From the NCBI RefSeq assembly GCF_016595495.1, contig NZ_JAENIM010000047.1, forward strand, positions 17,945-81,944: DNA of 64,000 nucleotides, read 5' to 3'. Shown here one piece after another: positions 9,411-19,000 of the stretch. The notes under the pieces are model-generated. The model had not been told where the DNA came from and did not search any database. It saw only the letters and a list, made by a program, of their open reading frames with translations. Made by a program: the position numbers and the translations under genes. Source of the DNA: Persicirhabdus sediminis. GTDB taxonomy: Bacteria > Verrucomicrobiota > Verrucomicrobiia > Verrucomicrobiales > Akkermansiaceae. Numbering within the stretch: the first letter of the stretch is position 1; each line of letters opens with the position of its first letter.

Positions 9411-9680
9411 TTTAGAGTGCGCGTGCTTTAGCACCGCTTTTTGCTAGTTTCGGGCCGATCTCCCTTCGGCTCCCTCTTAAGCAACACATCCCGCCAGCTG
9501 GAATATTTCAGAAGAGCTTTTCACTAGCTGCAATATTTCTAGCTAGAAAATGACTCCGCAAAACCTGCATTCCGACATCTAGCTCGGCATCAATTCAACG
9601 GTCACTAAAGTGCCTAAATTCCCATTGGGCGGCAATAATTTCAGCTGACAAAAGCGGTGCTAAAGCACGCGCACTCTAAA
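9411..9680. repeat. Inverted-repeat element, copy 2 (MITE-like)
   Basis: A 270-bp element with perfect 31-bp terminal inverted repeats (9411-9441 and 9650-9680), homologous to 5108-5347 but longer inside. The outermost bases differ from copy 1 on both arms in a compensating way (TCTAGA/TCTAGA in copy 1, TTTAGA/TCTAAA here). It begins 33 bp after the SNF2 stop codon. No transposase is present. Confidence 0.88.
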
Positions 9681-9738
9681 TCCAGCCAGCTGGCCCCCCT
9701 CATCCCAGATGGAAAATTTCACCAAATACCCAGCCAGC

Positions 9739-9774
9739 AAAAAGCGCCACTTCCGTGTGAAAGTGACGCTTTTT
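9739..9774 (-). terminator. Terminator copy beside the tRNA remnant
   Basis: Duplicate of the tRNA-fMet terminator (AAAAAGCG and CGCTTTTT arms), located just downstream of the broken tRNA in the minus direction. It may serve as a second terminator for the minus-strand transcript of tRNA gene 2. Confidence 0.7.
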
Positions 9775-9779
9775 AAATT

Positions 9780-9834
9780 TGGTTACGGGAGTAGGATTTG
9801 ATTCTACGATCCCGCGGCCGCGGGATTATGAGCC
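9780..9834 (-). pseudogene. tRNA-fMet remnant with scrambled anticodon arm
   Basis: The CCA end, the 3' acceptor strand and most of the T arm match the neighbouring initiator tRNA. The anticodon 3' side is replaced by a perfect 18-bp palindrome, ATCCCGCGGCCGCGGGAT (9809-9826), whose halves match the tRNA 5' end (CGCGGGAT). The 5' half of the tRNA is missing. It cannot fold as a tRNA and looks like a by-product of a template-switch or inverted duplication. Confidence 0.8.
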
Positions 9835-9886
9835 AGCTGGCCCCCCTCATCCCAGATGGAAAATTTCACCGAAATACCCAGTCAGC

Positions 9887-9921
9887 AAAAAGCGCCACTT
9901 CCGAGTGAAAGTGACGCTTTT
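9887..9921 (-). terminator. Terminator of initiator tRNA gene 2
   Basis: Same hairpin as at 5358-5393, with arms AAAAAGCG...CACTT and AAGTG...CGCTTTT, placed 6 bp beyond the CCA end of the second tRNA-fMet gene in the minus direction. Confidence 0.8.
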
Positions 9922-9927
9922 AAAATT

Positions 9928-10004
<77 letters not shown>

Positions 10005-10051
10005 ATTTAGAAATACTTGAAATCTTTGCTGCCTTTCGGCGTTGCGGGCGG

Positions 10052-10080
10052 AACCTAGTCCAGTCACACCGTAACTACGA
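10052..10080 (-). promoter_or_regulatory. Promoter of initiator tRNA gene 2
   Basis: On the minus strand TCGTAG, 17 bp, TAGGTT, matching the boxes and spacing of the promoter at 5536-5564. The DNA between the boxes is unrelated in the two copies, which points to selection on the boxes. Confidence 0.65.
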
Positions 10081-10137
10081 GAAGTTTCTGCATAAAAGGT
10101 GAAGTTTTTTATTTGCCCGCTAATATCACTTGATTTT

Positions 10138-10154
10138 ATGCCAAATAGTGGCAT
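10138..10154. promoter_or_regulatory. Small palindrome upstream of tmRNA
   Basis: ATGCCA aatag TGGCAT lies 25 bp before the tmRNA 5' end, about where a -35 region would be. It could be a protein-binding site. No convincing -10/-35 pair was found for ssrA, so its role is open. Confidence 0.3.
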
Positions 10155-10178
10155 CTTTCTGCAGCTTCACAGCAATGT

Positions 10179-10538
10179 GGGGGCGCCTTGGTTTCGACTG
10201 GATGGTAGAAACGATGGTTGCATGTAGAGGTTGATCGGTTGGCCTCTTAAAAAAGCCGTTCAAACAAATTAATTGCAGACTCTAACGAGCTCGCACTTGC
10301 TGCTTAATTGACAGCAACGACTCCTTCCCGGACGCCTATTAAGGGAACAGTCGACAACTAAAATAGGCTGGCTGTGTACCGGGTGTCCGGGCTACTCAGT
10401 GAGATTCAACAGGGCAATCGGAATAGCAACGCGGCTGGTGAGCTTAGCGATTCCTAAAACCAAAATCTCCAGCTAAACATGTAGACGCTATCATGGGCAT
10501 CATTTAGGACAGGGGTTCAACTCCCCTCGCCTCCACCA
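10179..10538 (+). ncRNA. ssrA: tmRNA (transfer-messenger RNA)
   Basis: 360-nt one-piece tmRNA that rescues stalled ribosomes with SmpB. The 5' GGGGGCG pairs with the 3' CGCCTCC before A-CCA, and the T arm GGGGTTCAACTCCCC is intact. The tag reading frame starts at the GCA at 10275 and stops with TAA at 10305-10307, giving the degradation tag ADSNELALAA. The hydrophobic ALAA end is the usual ClpXP signal. Pseudoknot-forming GC-rich arms follow the tag. A strong terminator is 4 bp downstream. Confidence 0.97.
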
Positions 10539-10542
10539 TATA

Positions 10543-10580
10543 TCAGGTCCACCGGTTCACCCCGGTGGACCTGACTTATT
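10543..10580 (+). terminator. Terminator of ssrA
   Basis: A perfect 13-bp stem (10543-10555 with 10562-10574) and 6-nt loop, followed by CTTATTTT. It lies directly after the tmRNA CCA end. Confidence 0.9.
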
Positions 10581-10638
10581 TTAAGATTAAAGGGTGAAGA
10601 GAGAAGGGTGAATTCCCGCTAGCTGAGCTGCAAGTACA

Positions 10639-10739
10639 GCCTGCGGCCTAAGGTTCTCACGCAGTCGCGGGATGCAGGTCCACTTCGTTGCAGGTTCGGC
10701 CTGCGCCCTATGGGTCTCCCGCAGTCGCGGGATGCAGGT
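10639..10739. repeat. Imperfect tandem repeat, 60-bp period
   Basis: GCCTGCG...GCAGTCGCGGGATGCAGGT occurs at 10639-10679 and again at 10699-10739. The second half of each unit (GCAGTCGCGGGATGCAGGT) is identical. GC-rich and non-coding, probably an extragenic repeat family. Confidence 0.7.
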
Positions 10740-10796
10740 TGACTTTTCTAGCCAGTCATTGGGGTGAAAGCGCATCAGAACAAAGCTCGGGGTCGC

Positions 10797-10840
10797 AACT
10801 CCGAGGAGTTACCAACACCTATCGTGTCCTGAAGGGACAC
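10797..10840. repeat. Two short hairpins in intergenic DNA
   Basis: AACTCC ga GGAGTT (10797-10810) and GTGTCC tgaag GGACAC (10824-10840), the latter followed by four T residues. Likely extragenic palindromes; the second could act as a weak plus-strand terminator. Confidence 0.45.
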
Positions 10841-10881
10841 TTTTGACGCTGACGACAGAATGGTGAAACCAGCCAGACGAA

Positions 10882-10920
10882 CCGCCAGCTATGTCATTGA
10901 CCGATTAGAGATTTCTATCA
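10882..10920. repeat. 39-bp dispersed repeat, copy 1
   Basis: CCGCCAGCTATGTCATTGAC followed by a variable few bases and then TTTCTATCA. The same sequence occurs at 14011-14049 in the same orientation with a few differences. Not part of any recognised gene. Confidence 0.7.
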
Positions 10921-10964
10921 AGCTTCGTTAGCTCACTCAACGAATTCTAAGAACCAATACTGTT

Positions 10965-11111
10965 ATGCAGATAAGAATAAAACTGATAGCGACCCTCATA
11001 CTATTGACTATGCTTTTGCCTAACTGCCGTGAGAAGGCTGATACCCCCAGTAAGCTAAAAAACCTCTCCCGTATTTTTCAAGTATTCCATCACATACAGC
11101 TAATCTCCTGA
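10965..11111 (+). CDS. Possible 48-residue membrane peptide or lipoprotein
   Basis: A 48-codon frame starting MQIRIKLIATLILLTMLLPNC: basic start, hydrophobic core and a Cys at residue 21, like a lipoprotein signal, but the box LPNC is not canonical. No ribosome binding site is visible and the rest (about 27 residues) shows no motif. It may be a real small exported peptide or the stub of a decayed lipoprotein gene. Confidence 0.3.
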   Translation: MQIRIKLIATLILLTMLLPNCREKADTPSKLKNLSRIFQVFHHIQLIS

Positions 11112-11194
11112 ATTCTTGCAGCCAACAGCGGAAGCTGATTAATTGTTATGTGCACCTATGATCCGTGTAACGGTTCCGCCTACGCCTAAACATC

Positions 11195-11716
11195 ATGCAA
11201 CAATATCCAGAAGACAACTGTGCATACAAAGTTAGAAAACCACTTTTACCTTTCATCCCTGGACCAATATGCCTATGCATAGGCTTCTATTTCCTTTTTT
11301 GGCATTTTGCCGCCGAGACCTATCGCTATCTTAGCTACAGAAATGCAATTGAGATTCCTGTCGCTGAAGTGATTCAGGTAAAGTTAGATCGATCAAGCAG
11401 TTCAAAAGGAGGCGCAGCAAGTACCGTCATTGCCTCATTTGATTATGATTTTGAAGGTCACAGATACACAAGTCACACCCCGTCTATCTACCAAGGCGGC
11501 GACAACTTTGGATCATTCCAGAAAGACTTATTCACTAAGATCCAATCCTTTGCTAAACAGGGAGGAGAGTTATCATGTTTCGTTAGAACGAGCTCTCCTG
11601 ATTCGGCTGTAATTAATAGAGATTTCAGACCTAGCAGATTCCTTATCTCACTCTTATTTTGCACTGCATTTCTCGGCCTTGGCGGAGTCCTAACATACAG
11701 CTCAGCAAAAGGCTAA
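11195..11716 (+). CDS. DUF3592-like membrane protein
   Basis: 173 residues with a membrane segment at about 18-45, an extracytoplasmic beta-rich domain and a second membrane segment at about 148-168. The central part (ASFDYDFEGHRYTSH and GGELSCFVRTSSPDSAVI) resembles the DUF3592 family, where F-Y-x-G-x-x-Y is followed by a Cys-Phe-Val/Tyr strand. Function unknown. It stands alone in repeat-rich accessory DNA. Confidence 0.6.
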   Translation: MQQYPEDNCAYKVRKPLLPFIPGPICLCIGFYFLFWHFAAETYRYLSYRNAIEIPVAEVIQVKLDRSSSSKGGAASTVIASFDYDFEGHRYTSHTPSIYQGGDNFGSFQKDLFTKIQSFAKQGGELSCFVRTSSPDSAVINRDFRPSRFLISLLFCTAFLGLGGVLTYSSAKG

Positions 11717-12231
11717 TTTCATAAGCCAGCCCCTTAGTTAGTAATTTCTTTTGCTATTGAGGCGCCTCATTTCAGAGAATTAACGGCTTCAATTTAAACT
11801 TGCCTCTTGAGCTAAGCTGCTTAGCTAGTTTACATTATTCTGACTTTACCGGCAGCTAAATCCGTTAGAAAACACAAGCATCAATTTAATCGATACTTGC
11901 AGAAAAATAATCAATTACCAATTTTTGAGTTCACCAGATATTTCGTTGAGGCATGACCTCACCGACTAAGTCCCTGAGCTATTTCAAGCGCAGTCCACTT
12001 TTCACCATCCCGCTGCTATCAACGAGCTATCCTGCTCTTCACCTAGTATTTCCAATACTCTGATGGGCTTTCAAGCAGATAAAGCAGGAACTATCGAATA
12101 CCAAAATGGTGGCAGCACATGCTGATTGGATAGCCTTAAAAGGAACTATTACCTTCATTAGCGCTAGACCTAACTAACCAATCTAGGAAACGGCTAACTA
12201 TTAGATCAATTCCCCCCTTAGGAAAAAAATC
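11717..12231. other. Gene-free stretch
   Basis: About 515 bp, AT-richer than the surroundings, with no gene I can support. Two overlapping short frames near 12060-12177 are too short and have no start signal. An AGGA 9 bp before the ATG at 12232 is the ribosome binding site of the next gene. Confidence 0.5.
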
Positions 12232-12810
12232 ATGAAATATACACACATAGTAAACATCGCCATTTCTATGATACTTGTCGCCTGCAATGCAGGCTCTCTA
12301 GAAGTATCAGAATATGATCATGTCACAAAAACGACATCAAAAAAAAGATACTCAAAATACTATGATGACGGTGATTGGGCGCTTAGAAATAAGGTCGGGG
12401 TAAGTCTAGTAGTGGACCACAAAAAGAAAGTGATTCCGGGATGGCAAGGCGTGAAGCAATCAATGGGCGCGTTAGGGCCTGAGGATGCTTGGGCAGAGGG
12501 GAAGGTTACTTTATATATCTGGAATCGCACAGATACCCCCCAGAGCATTCGATTTGTGACCACTACGATAAAAGATCAAGAGCTAAAATCTAATGGCAAT
12601 GTAATTACAGTTCCTCCAAATACTAGAATGGGTGGAGCAATTGGCTCAGTAAAAATATTTAACTCGGGCACCGAGTTGCCATCAGAAATCCAGTACATTC
12701 TTAATGGACAGACACGAGTATTAAAATTGAATCTAAAGCGCAGAACATACGAGGAGTTGAAACTATATTTCTCACCTAACGGCAAGCCCCCATATCCATG
12801 GATTGATTAG
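12232..12810 (+). CDS. Lipoprotein of unknown function
   Basis: 192 residues. The signal peptide ends in the lipobox LVAC with the lipidated Cys at residue 18. An AGGA box lies before the ATG. The mature part has a beta-rich region (VTLYIWNRTDTPQSIRFVTT, then PPNTRMGGAIGSVKIFNSG), looking like an immunoglobulin-like or transthyretin-like sandwich; this is an impression only. It may be anchored in the inner or outer membrane. No operon partner. Confidence 0.65.
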   Translation: MKYTHIVNIAISMILVACNAGSLEVSEYDHVTKTTSKKRYSKYYDDGDWALRNKVGVSLVVDHKKKVIPGWQGVKQSMGALGPEDAWAEGKVTLYIWNRTDTPQSIRFVTTTIKDQELKSNGNVITVPPNTRMGGAIGSVKIFNSGTELPSEIQYILNGQTRVLKLNLKRRTYEELKLYFSPNGKPPYPWID

Positions 12811-13222
12811 GAGAAACTCAACCAGTCGTTGCTAGCGAGCGCTAGCAGCAGCCAAGTCATCCTCTAAGGCACATAATCAGAATACATACATCAATCGTTA
12901 TTCTGAGTTTTCATCACTATGGTGAACTCTAAGTAAAGGACTGCCCCATCAACACCACTAGCTCGTCAGTTATCTGGCAATGACGGAAATTTAATAGTCT
13001 AAATAGACAGACTAATAAATCACCATGATTCCTTCATTAAAGGATTCTATCACTCTTAGGTATATAAACACGACATTCTCTATAACCTTAAAATCCCCCT
13101 ACTATCTAGGATCTCAGCTAGCCCATAGATATTACCATGAAAACTACCAGCCAAATCAAACTGCAACCTAGCAGAACCTATCAAGGTCATGATTTCAGCC
13201 ACGGCTAAGCTACCTAAAAATA
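12811..13222. other. Gene-free stretch with two hairpins
   Basis: About 410 bp without a supported gene. GCTAGC gagc GCTAGC (12831-12846) and TCAGAATA/TATTCTGA (12877-12906, followed by GTTTT) could help end transcription of the upstream lipoprotein gene. Nothing else recognised. Confidence 0.45.
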
Positions 13223-13370
13223 AGTTGAATCACACACCAGCACACCAAACCAATACTCTAGTTGAATCACACACCAGCACACCAAACCAATACTCTAGTT
13301 GAATCACACACCAGTACACCAAACCAATACTCTAGTTGAATCACACACCAGTACACCAAACCAATACTCT
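13223..13370. repeat. 37-bp tandem repeat, four units
   Basis: Four head-to-tail 37-bp units at 13223, 13260, 13297 and 13334, each beginning AGTTGAATCACACACCAG and ending CCAATACTCT. Units 1-2 share one variant base (CCAGCACA) and units 3-4 another (CCAGTACA). The array ends 9 bp before the ATG of the next gene. There are no spacers, so it is not a CRISPR. Confidence 0.95.
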
Positions 13371-13379
13371 TCTACTAAA

Positions 13380-13811
13380 ATGATAAGCATCATCAAACCT
13401 TCAGTTGTATCCGCCATTGCCCTTTTCTTAGCCTCTTGTGGCTATAATAGTTCACCTTCAATGAACAGTATTGCGCTGGCTGGATCGCTGTCCTCATATC
13501 ACCTTCCAGACAAAAATGTTAGTCCCGCAAACAATTCTGATCCAATAGTTCTAAATTGTCTAGAGACAACACGAAGTCTAGCAGCCAAACATGGACTTGT
13601 ATTTGACGGGAGTCGTGCAGAAAAAGGCATCGCCATTGTTGGAGACGATAACTCAGGGTCAAAACCCTTACTTATAGCTATTCATTTTTTCCAGCGTCAG
13701 GATGGGCTTTATGCTTTCGAGCACGTCACGACTTCTTCAGTCGCTGACATGGCTGCAATGAAGCGGCTAGAAAATACTTTTATTAGGGAACTAAAAAGCA
13801 AGCTAAGATAA
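13380..13811 (+). CDS. Small lipoprotein of unknown function
   Basis: 143 residues. ATG at 13380 gives MISIIKPSVVSAIALFLASC, a lipoprotein signal with lipobox LASC (Cys20). An in-frame ATG 81 bp upstream lies inside the 37-bp repeats and would hide the signal peptide, so it is rejected. The mature part has a compact alpha/beta look: LETTRSLAAKHGLVFDGSRA, then a strand pair around LLIAIHFFQRQDG, then a helix. No family assigned. The tandem repeat directly upstream may affect its expression. Confidence 0.65.
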   Translation: MISIIKPSVVSAIALFLASCGYNSSPSMNSIALAGSLSSYHLPDKNVSPANNSDPIVLNCLETTRSLAAKHGLVFDGSRAEKGIAIVGDDNSGSKPLLIAIHFFQRQDGLYAFEHVTTSSVADMAAMKRLENTFIRELKSKLR

Positions 13812-14216
13812 GAGCTGAACCAAACTTGGCACCTATCGCATCCACCAGCTCGTGAAGCAGCGAGCTGCGCGACGCCTTTACTTCGGACTCACCAGCTGAT
13901 GTAGTTTTACATCGCTGGTGTAGCTATTTGAAGAAGAAGCTACAGTATCGCTGAGCCTCATAATTTCCCACCTTGAGATGCTTGTCTAGTTAGCACTCCG
14001 GTCTAATTAGCCGCCAGCTATGTCATTGACTGGCTAGAAATTTCTATCACCCTGCAATGGATTCACTGAAAACTGTCCACTGCTCACTATGGACGCAGAA
14101 CTAGATGACAATAGTGAATCCTAACAAATAACAGCTAGATGCAGAGCTAGTGAATATATAAAAAGCGTAGATATCGCTCTAAATGGCAACAAATCCGAAA
14201 CACCTGCCCCCTGTAG
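13812..14216. other. Gene-free stretch with hairpins
   Basis: About 400 bp without a supported gene. It holds a strong hairpin CACCAGC t GATGTA / TACATC GCTGGTG (13890-13920), a second GTAGCT/AGCTAC pair right after it, the dispersed 39-bp repeat at 14011-14049 and a CTGAAAACTG word near 14067. Confidence 0.5.
14011..14049. repeat. 39-bp dispersed repeat, copy 2
   Basis: Matches 10882-10920 in the same orientation. It includes GGCTAGAAATTTCT, a form of the CTAG/CTGG-GAAATTT word seen in many intergenic places of this window. Confidence 0.7.
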
Positions 14217-14250
14217 AAAAAGCACCGAGCCAGCTGGCTCGGTGCTTTTT
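14217..14250 (-). terminator. Bidirectional terminator closing the guanidine-type operon
   Basis: A perfect 34-bp palindrome centred on AGCT: AAAAAGCACCGAGCCAG and its complement. It lies 24 bp beyond the stop codon of the allophanate hydrolase gene and has T-runs in both directions. Confidence 0.9.
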
Positions 14251-14273
14251 TATGTTCATGTAACCATCGGCTT

Positions 14274-16010
14274 CTATGCCTGAGAAGCGATAAAATTTCT
14301 CCAGCCAGCAAACTCTGTAATATCTTCAGCCCCCAGTGAAGCGCGCGCTTCTGCAATGAAACCACAAACACAGGAGCCATCTACCAGCTCGACTTTACCA
14401 ATTCCTAATGGTTGAGGAATCTGACTAACAAAATCACCAAAGGCCTCAACAGAAAGGCGCCAAACTTCCACCTCTAATGCAGCGCCCCCATCCGCAACAT
14501 GCACCATGGCTGGACGCTGAGGCAATCCACCACTAGCTGGGATCAGGTACATTTTATAGCTCGGCGCACTTTGCGTTTTCTTTATCAAACTGGCCCCTCT
14601 CTCCTCTAGCTGGTGATTAAGCGTCATGCCTGATAGATGGGCACCACATACAACTAACTCCACTTCATCCCAACCTATATCAGCGACAGGCTCATCACTA
14701 TAGCCAGCTAACATTTCATAACGAGATCCAAGCTCTAGCAAGGCCCGATCGCAGCCAGCTGGCCCAAACATAGTAATCCCCCAAGGTAGCTTTTGCTTAT
14801 ACCTGCCAGCCGGTAGAGCCAGTGCAGCAAAATCCAACAGGTTCATAAAATTAGTATAGCTTCCGAGAATTGAATTCAGTTTCACTGGTTCAGCCTCAAC
14901 TTCAGCCACGGTGAAATTCCTTGGTGTAGTGGGTAAAATCACCACCTGCACACTCTCAAAAACCTGATCAGCTAGACGCTTACACTCAGCCAAACGATAC
15001 TGAGCCTTGAATGCATCAACTGCTAGAGGCGTTGAGCCACCCTCAATGATAGAACGTGTTACCGGCCAGATCTCATCTGGCTGATCTTTAAGAAAGTCTT
15101 CAATTGCAGCGTAGCGCTCGCTCACCCACGGTCCCTCATATAGCAGCTTAGCTGCAGCCATAAAGGGCTCCATATCGACTTCCTCACGAATACCTCCAAG
15201 GGCCTCTAGCCTCTGAGCAGCCTGCTCAAAAAGCACACTACATTCATCCCAACCATGGTAATTCAGCTGGCCTAACATAGGCACTGCAAATCGAAATCTC
15301 TCAGCAAACCTAGACCACTTCGGCGGCATAGAACGGCTCCATGCCTCCTCTCTATCAATGCCAGCTGTCAGCCGCAAAACCAAATCGGCGTCGGCACAAT
15401 GGTGAGCAAAGACAGACACACAATCTAAGGATTTACAGGCATCGACCACGCCTCTAGTAGATAGGTAGCCACGTGTCGGCTTTAACCCCACCAGCTCGTT
15501 GAAAGCAGCTGGAACGCGACCAGAGCCCGCGGTGTCTGTACCTAGGGAAAAAGCCGCTAGATTTTTAGCGACTCCAACAGCCGACCCACAGCTCGACCCT
15601 CCTGGTAAATAATCCACATCAAAGGCATTCTTTGGCGTTGGGTAAGGCGTACGTACTCCAACTAATCCAGTGGCAAATTGATCAAGGTTAGTTTTACCCA
15701 AACAAATCGCGCCAGCCGCTCGCAAACGGGCGACAACAGTAGCATCAGCTATAGCTTCGTAGGCATAAGCTGGACATGCAGCTGTAGTTGGCATGCCAGC
15801 AACATCAATATTGTCCTTCACCAAGTAAGGAACTCCATAGAGCGGCTGATCATTTATATCAGTCAGGTTATTTATCTGAGATTGAATCTCATCCCAGCTA
15901 GCTTTGTGAATGAATACCCCTTCAACGTCTAGCTGCCAGCATTCATAGATCACTTCTTCGACTTGCGCCCCCTTACGATACCTATCCCTATAATCGCTTA
16001 TTGTCTTCAT
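14274..16010 (-). CDS. atzF: Allophanate hydrolase (AtzF type)
   Basis: 578 residues. Splits allophanate into ammonia and CO2, the last step of this operon's pathway, in the cytoplasm. An amidase-signature domain fills about residues 1-440 with the Ser-cisSer-Lys triad visible: Lys65 in LVKDNID, Ser139 in PGGSSCGS and Ser163 in TDTAGSGR. A C-terminal domain (about 455-578) contains the GxLPQRPAMV type segment of AtzF. Length is close to known AtzF proteins (about 600). It is the last gene of the operon, 3 bp after the carboxylase, so it is cotranscribed with it. Confidence 0.93.
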   Translation of the reverse strand: MKTISDYRDRYRKGAQVEEVIYECWQLDVEGVFIHKASWDEIQSQINNLTDINDQPLYGVPYLVKDNIDVAGMPTTAACPAYAYEAIADATVVARLRAAGAICLGKTNLDQFATGLVGVRTPYPTPKNAFDVDYLPGGSSCGSAVGVAKNLAAFSLGTDTAGSGRVPAAFNELVGLKPTRGYLSTRGVVDACKSLDCVSVFAHHCADADLVLRLTAGIDREEAWSRSMPPKWSRFAERFRFAVPMLGQLNYHGWDECSVLFEQAAQRLEALGGIREEVDMEPFMAAAKLLYEGPWVSERYAAIEDFLKDQPDEIWPVTRSIIEGGSTPLAVDAFKAQYRLAECKRLADQVFESVQVVILPTTPRNFTVAEVEAEPVKLNSILGSYTNFMNLLDFAALALPAGRYKQKLPWGITMFGPAGCDRALLELGSRYEMLAGYSDEPVADIGWDEVELVVCGAHLSGMTLNHQLEERGASLIKKTQSAPSYKMYLIPASGGLPQRPAMVHVADGGAALEVEVWRLSVEAFGDFVSQIPQPLGIGKVELVDGSCVCGFIAEARASLGAEDITEFAGWRNFIASQA

Positions 16011-16013
16011 GGC

Positions 16014-19000
16014 CTAAATTGTATCACATGTTCTAACCAACATCAGAGGATCACCAGCTTTGACGGAGGCCCCTGGCTTCACTAACAACCTTACTACTTC
16101 GCCACAGTACTCACTCTGCACACTCATCTCCATTTTCATAGCTTCCAAAATGATCACCGTCTGATCGACACTAACTTTGCTCTCTGGCGCGACCTCAATT
16201 TTCCAGACACTGCCAGCCATAGGCGCTTCTATCAAATCATGACCATCAGGCACATCAATATCGTCGGCGGCCACCTCTAACTCTTTTATGCTGACAATAT
16301 CGAGTCCAGCATCATCCCACCGCTGGCGTTCGTCCGCAAATGCCTTGCGCTGGCTTAGCTGAAACTCTTCTATCGACTCAGCCTCGCGACTTAAGAAATC
16401 TAAGTATTCACCTAACTTCAATGTAGACTCTTCGATCTTAGGCTCAAATTGCCCCGTTAGCATGTCACGCCTCAGCTCATCAAGATCTTCGTGCGCAACC
16501 TCATACCATTTGATTCGGTCAAAAAATCTCAACAGCCACGGCTTATCTTCTTTGAAGACAGCCGTCTGATGATACTTGTTCCAGACGGGTACAGTACGTC
16601 CAACAAACTGATAGCCACCAGGTCCTTCCATGCCATAGATACACATGTAGGCGCCACCAATTCCCACAGCATTCTCAGGCGTCCACGTTCTTGCAGGGTT
16701 GTATTTTGTAGTTACCAATCGGTGTCTCGGATCTAAGGGTGTCGCTACTGGGGCACCCAAATAAACATCCCCCAAGCCCATCACCAAATACTCAGCATCA
16801 TACACAATGCGCTTCACATCATCGATAGAATCCAAGCCATTGATACGGCGAATAAACTCAATATTGCTAGGGCACCATGGCGCGTCAGGGTTAACCATCT
16901 TGTACCTATCAATGGCTAACTGAGTGCTAGGGTCGTCCCAAGACAACGGTAAATGAACAGCTCGTGATCTAACCTCAGCGTGGCGAGGATCAGGCAATGA
17001 CTGCATGCCAGCTAATAGGTGCTGCACGACGATTCCCTCGGTAACTTCAGCGGGTGCGTAGTGCACTTGCAATGAACGGATGCCCGGAGTCACATCCACT
17101 ACTCCCTCTAATGGATTTTCCTCTAGCCACTCATATAGCAAATGCCCTAAGAAGCGCAACCTCAGGTCTAGCTCCATGTCGCCCAGTTCTAGCAAAACAT
17201 TGCGGTCACCACTACGCCTAACTACAGCGCGTGTACCATCCACTAACTTGTCCGCTAAAATTGGGTTTTCTCTGAGCATTCCAGCTGGAGAAATCGGCTC
17301 AGCAGGATCATTCACCAGCCTCAAGCGCTCGGCCTCGGCAAGACTAACTGCAACAAACTGGATTTTATCACCTGGCCGCAGCTGGCCCATTTTCCATAGA
17401 TCAGCTTGAATTATCGTCACCGGACAGACAAACCCGCCTAAGCTAGGACCATCAGGCCCCAAAATCACAGGCATATCACCCGTGAAGTCGATCGCCCCAA
17501 TTCCATAGGCGTTATCGTGAATATTAGACGGGTGTAATCCCGCTTCTCCTCCATCTTTTCTCGCCCATGCAGGCTTAGGCCCTATCAATCTAACGCCAGT
17601 TCTCGCTGAATTGTGATGAACCTCCCATTTTGCGTCAAAAAATGTCTGCATATCCGCCTCAGTAAAAAACTCTGGCGCTCCATGAGGTCCGTACAATACT
17701 GCTATTTCCCACTCGTTCTGGTAGATGATTGGCTCTTCAGTCGCGACGATTTCTGTAACCGTAGCCTCTGCTATCTCCAGCACATCTCCACTAACTAATG
17801 CTCGGCCACCGTGGCCACCAAATTGTCCGAGGGTAAAAGTAGACTTACTGCCCAAATAATCAGGAACATCAATCCCTCCTGCAATAGCTAAGTATGCTCG
17901 GCAGCCAGTAGTAGCCGCCTTGCCAATCGCTAAAACCTGCCCCTTTCTAACCTCCATACGCTGCCAGCTAGCCACAGGTTCACCATCTATGGTTGCATCC
18001 ATTTCAGCTCCAGTGATCGCGCAGACCGTATCGTAGCCAAATCTCAAACTCGGCCCAGCCATAGTCATTTCCAGCGCCGCATCGCCCTCTTGATTACCAA
18101 CAAGTCGGTTGGCGCAACGAAACGCGCACTCGTCCATTGGACCTGATGGAGGCACACCAACATTCCAAAAACCTAACCTCGCAGGCAAATCCTGAACCGT
18201 TGTCATGGTGCCCCCCTTGAGCACTTCGATGATTCGGTCATCGTATTGCAAACTATCTAACCAATGTGTATGAACTCCTCCAGCTTGAAAGTCTTCGTCA
18301 GAAATGATTTGTTTGAGATAGGCTAGGTTCGTCCTGATTCCAGCAATTTTAGATTCTATCAGAGCATTCTCCATCTTATCCAATGCCTGATGACGATCTT
18401 CTCCGAAAGTCTGAATCTTAACTAACAATGGGTCATAAAACGAACTAACTTCAGAACCAGATTCAATCCATCCATCACAGCGAACATCTTCCGGCAAACT
18501 AACGTAAGTGATCAAACCCGCGCTAGGTAAAAAATCTTTCGCTGGATCTTCCGCGTAAACGCGTACCTCAATGGCCGCACCAGACGCTTCAACTTTATCA
18601 ATATGTTCGATTGGGTTTCCACCTGTCCCTAGCAGAACCATCCACTCTACGATATCAACGCCGGTCACTAATTCTGTAACCCCATGCTCAACCTGTAGCC
18701 GCGTATTGACCTCGAGAAAATAAAACTCCTCGTTAGCCATATCATAGAGAAATTCTACAGTACCAGCGGAACGATAGCTCACGCTCTCCGCTAGGCAAAC
18801 AGCACTATCTAATAGGGCCTGCCGTGTTTGCTCAGAGATTAGCGGAGCTGGTGTTTCCTCAACCACTTTTTGATGTCTCCTCTGCACCGAGCAATCACGC
18901 TCTCCTAGAGCAACAACCTTACCTTTGCCGTCACCAAAAACCTGCACTTCGATGTGGCGAGCTTTCTCAACATAACGCTCAAGAAACACTCCCGCGTCAT

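Noticed and set aside
10797-10840. Functional terminator for a gene on the plus strand
   Set aside because: No gene ends upstream of it apart from tmRNA, which already has a stronger terminator.
12060-12177. Short frames encoding about 20-23 residues
   Set aside because: No ribosome binding site and no protein family features; too short to support.
13223-13370. CRISPR array
   Set aside because: The repeats are directly adjacent with no spacers, and no cas genes are nearby.
13299-13379. Longer start for the lipoprotein gene inside the 37-bp repeats
   Set aside because: It would place 27 residues before a complete lipoprotein signal, and the frame is an accident of the repeat (37 is not a multiple of 3).
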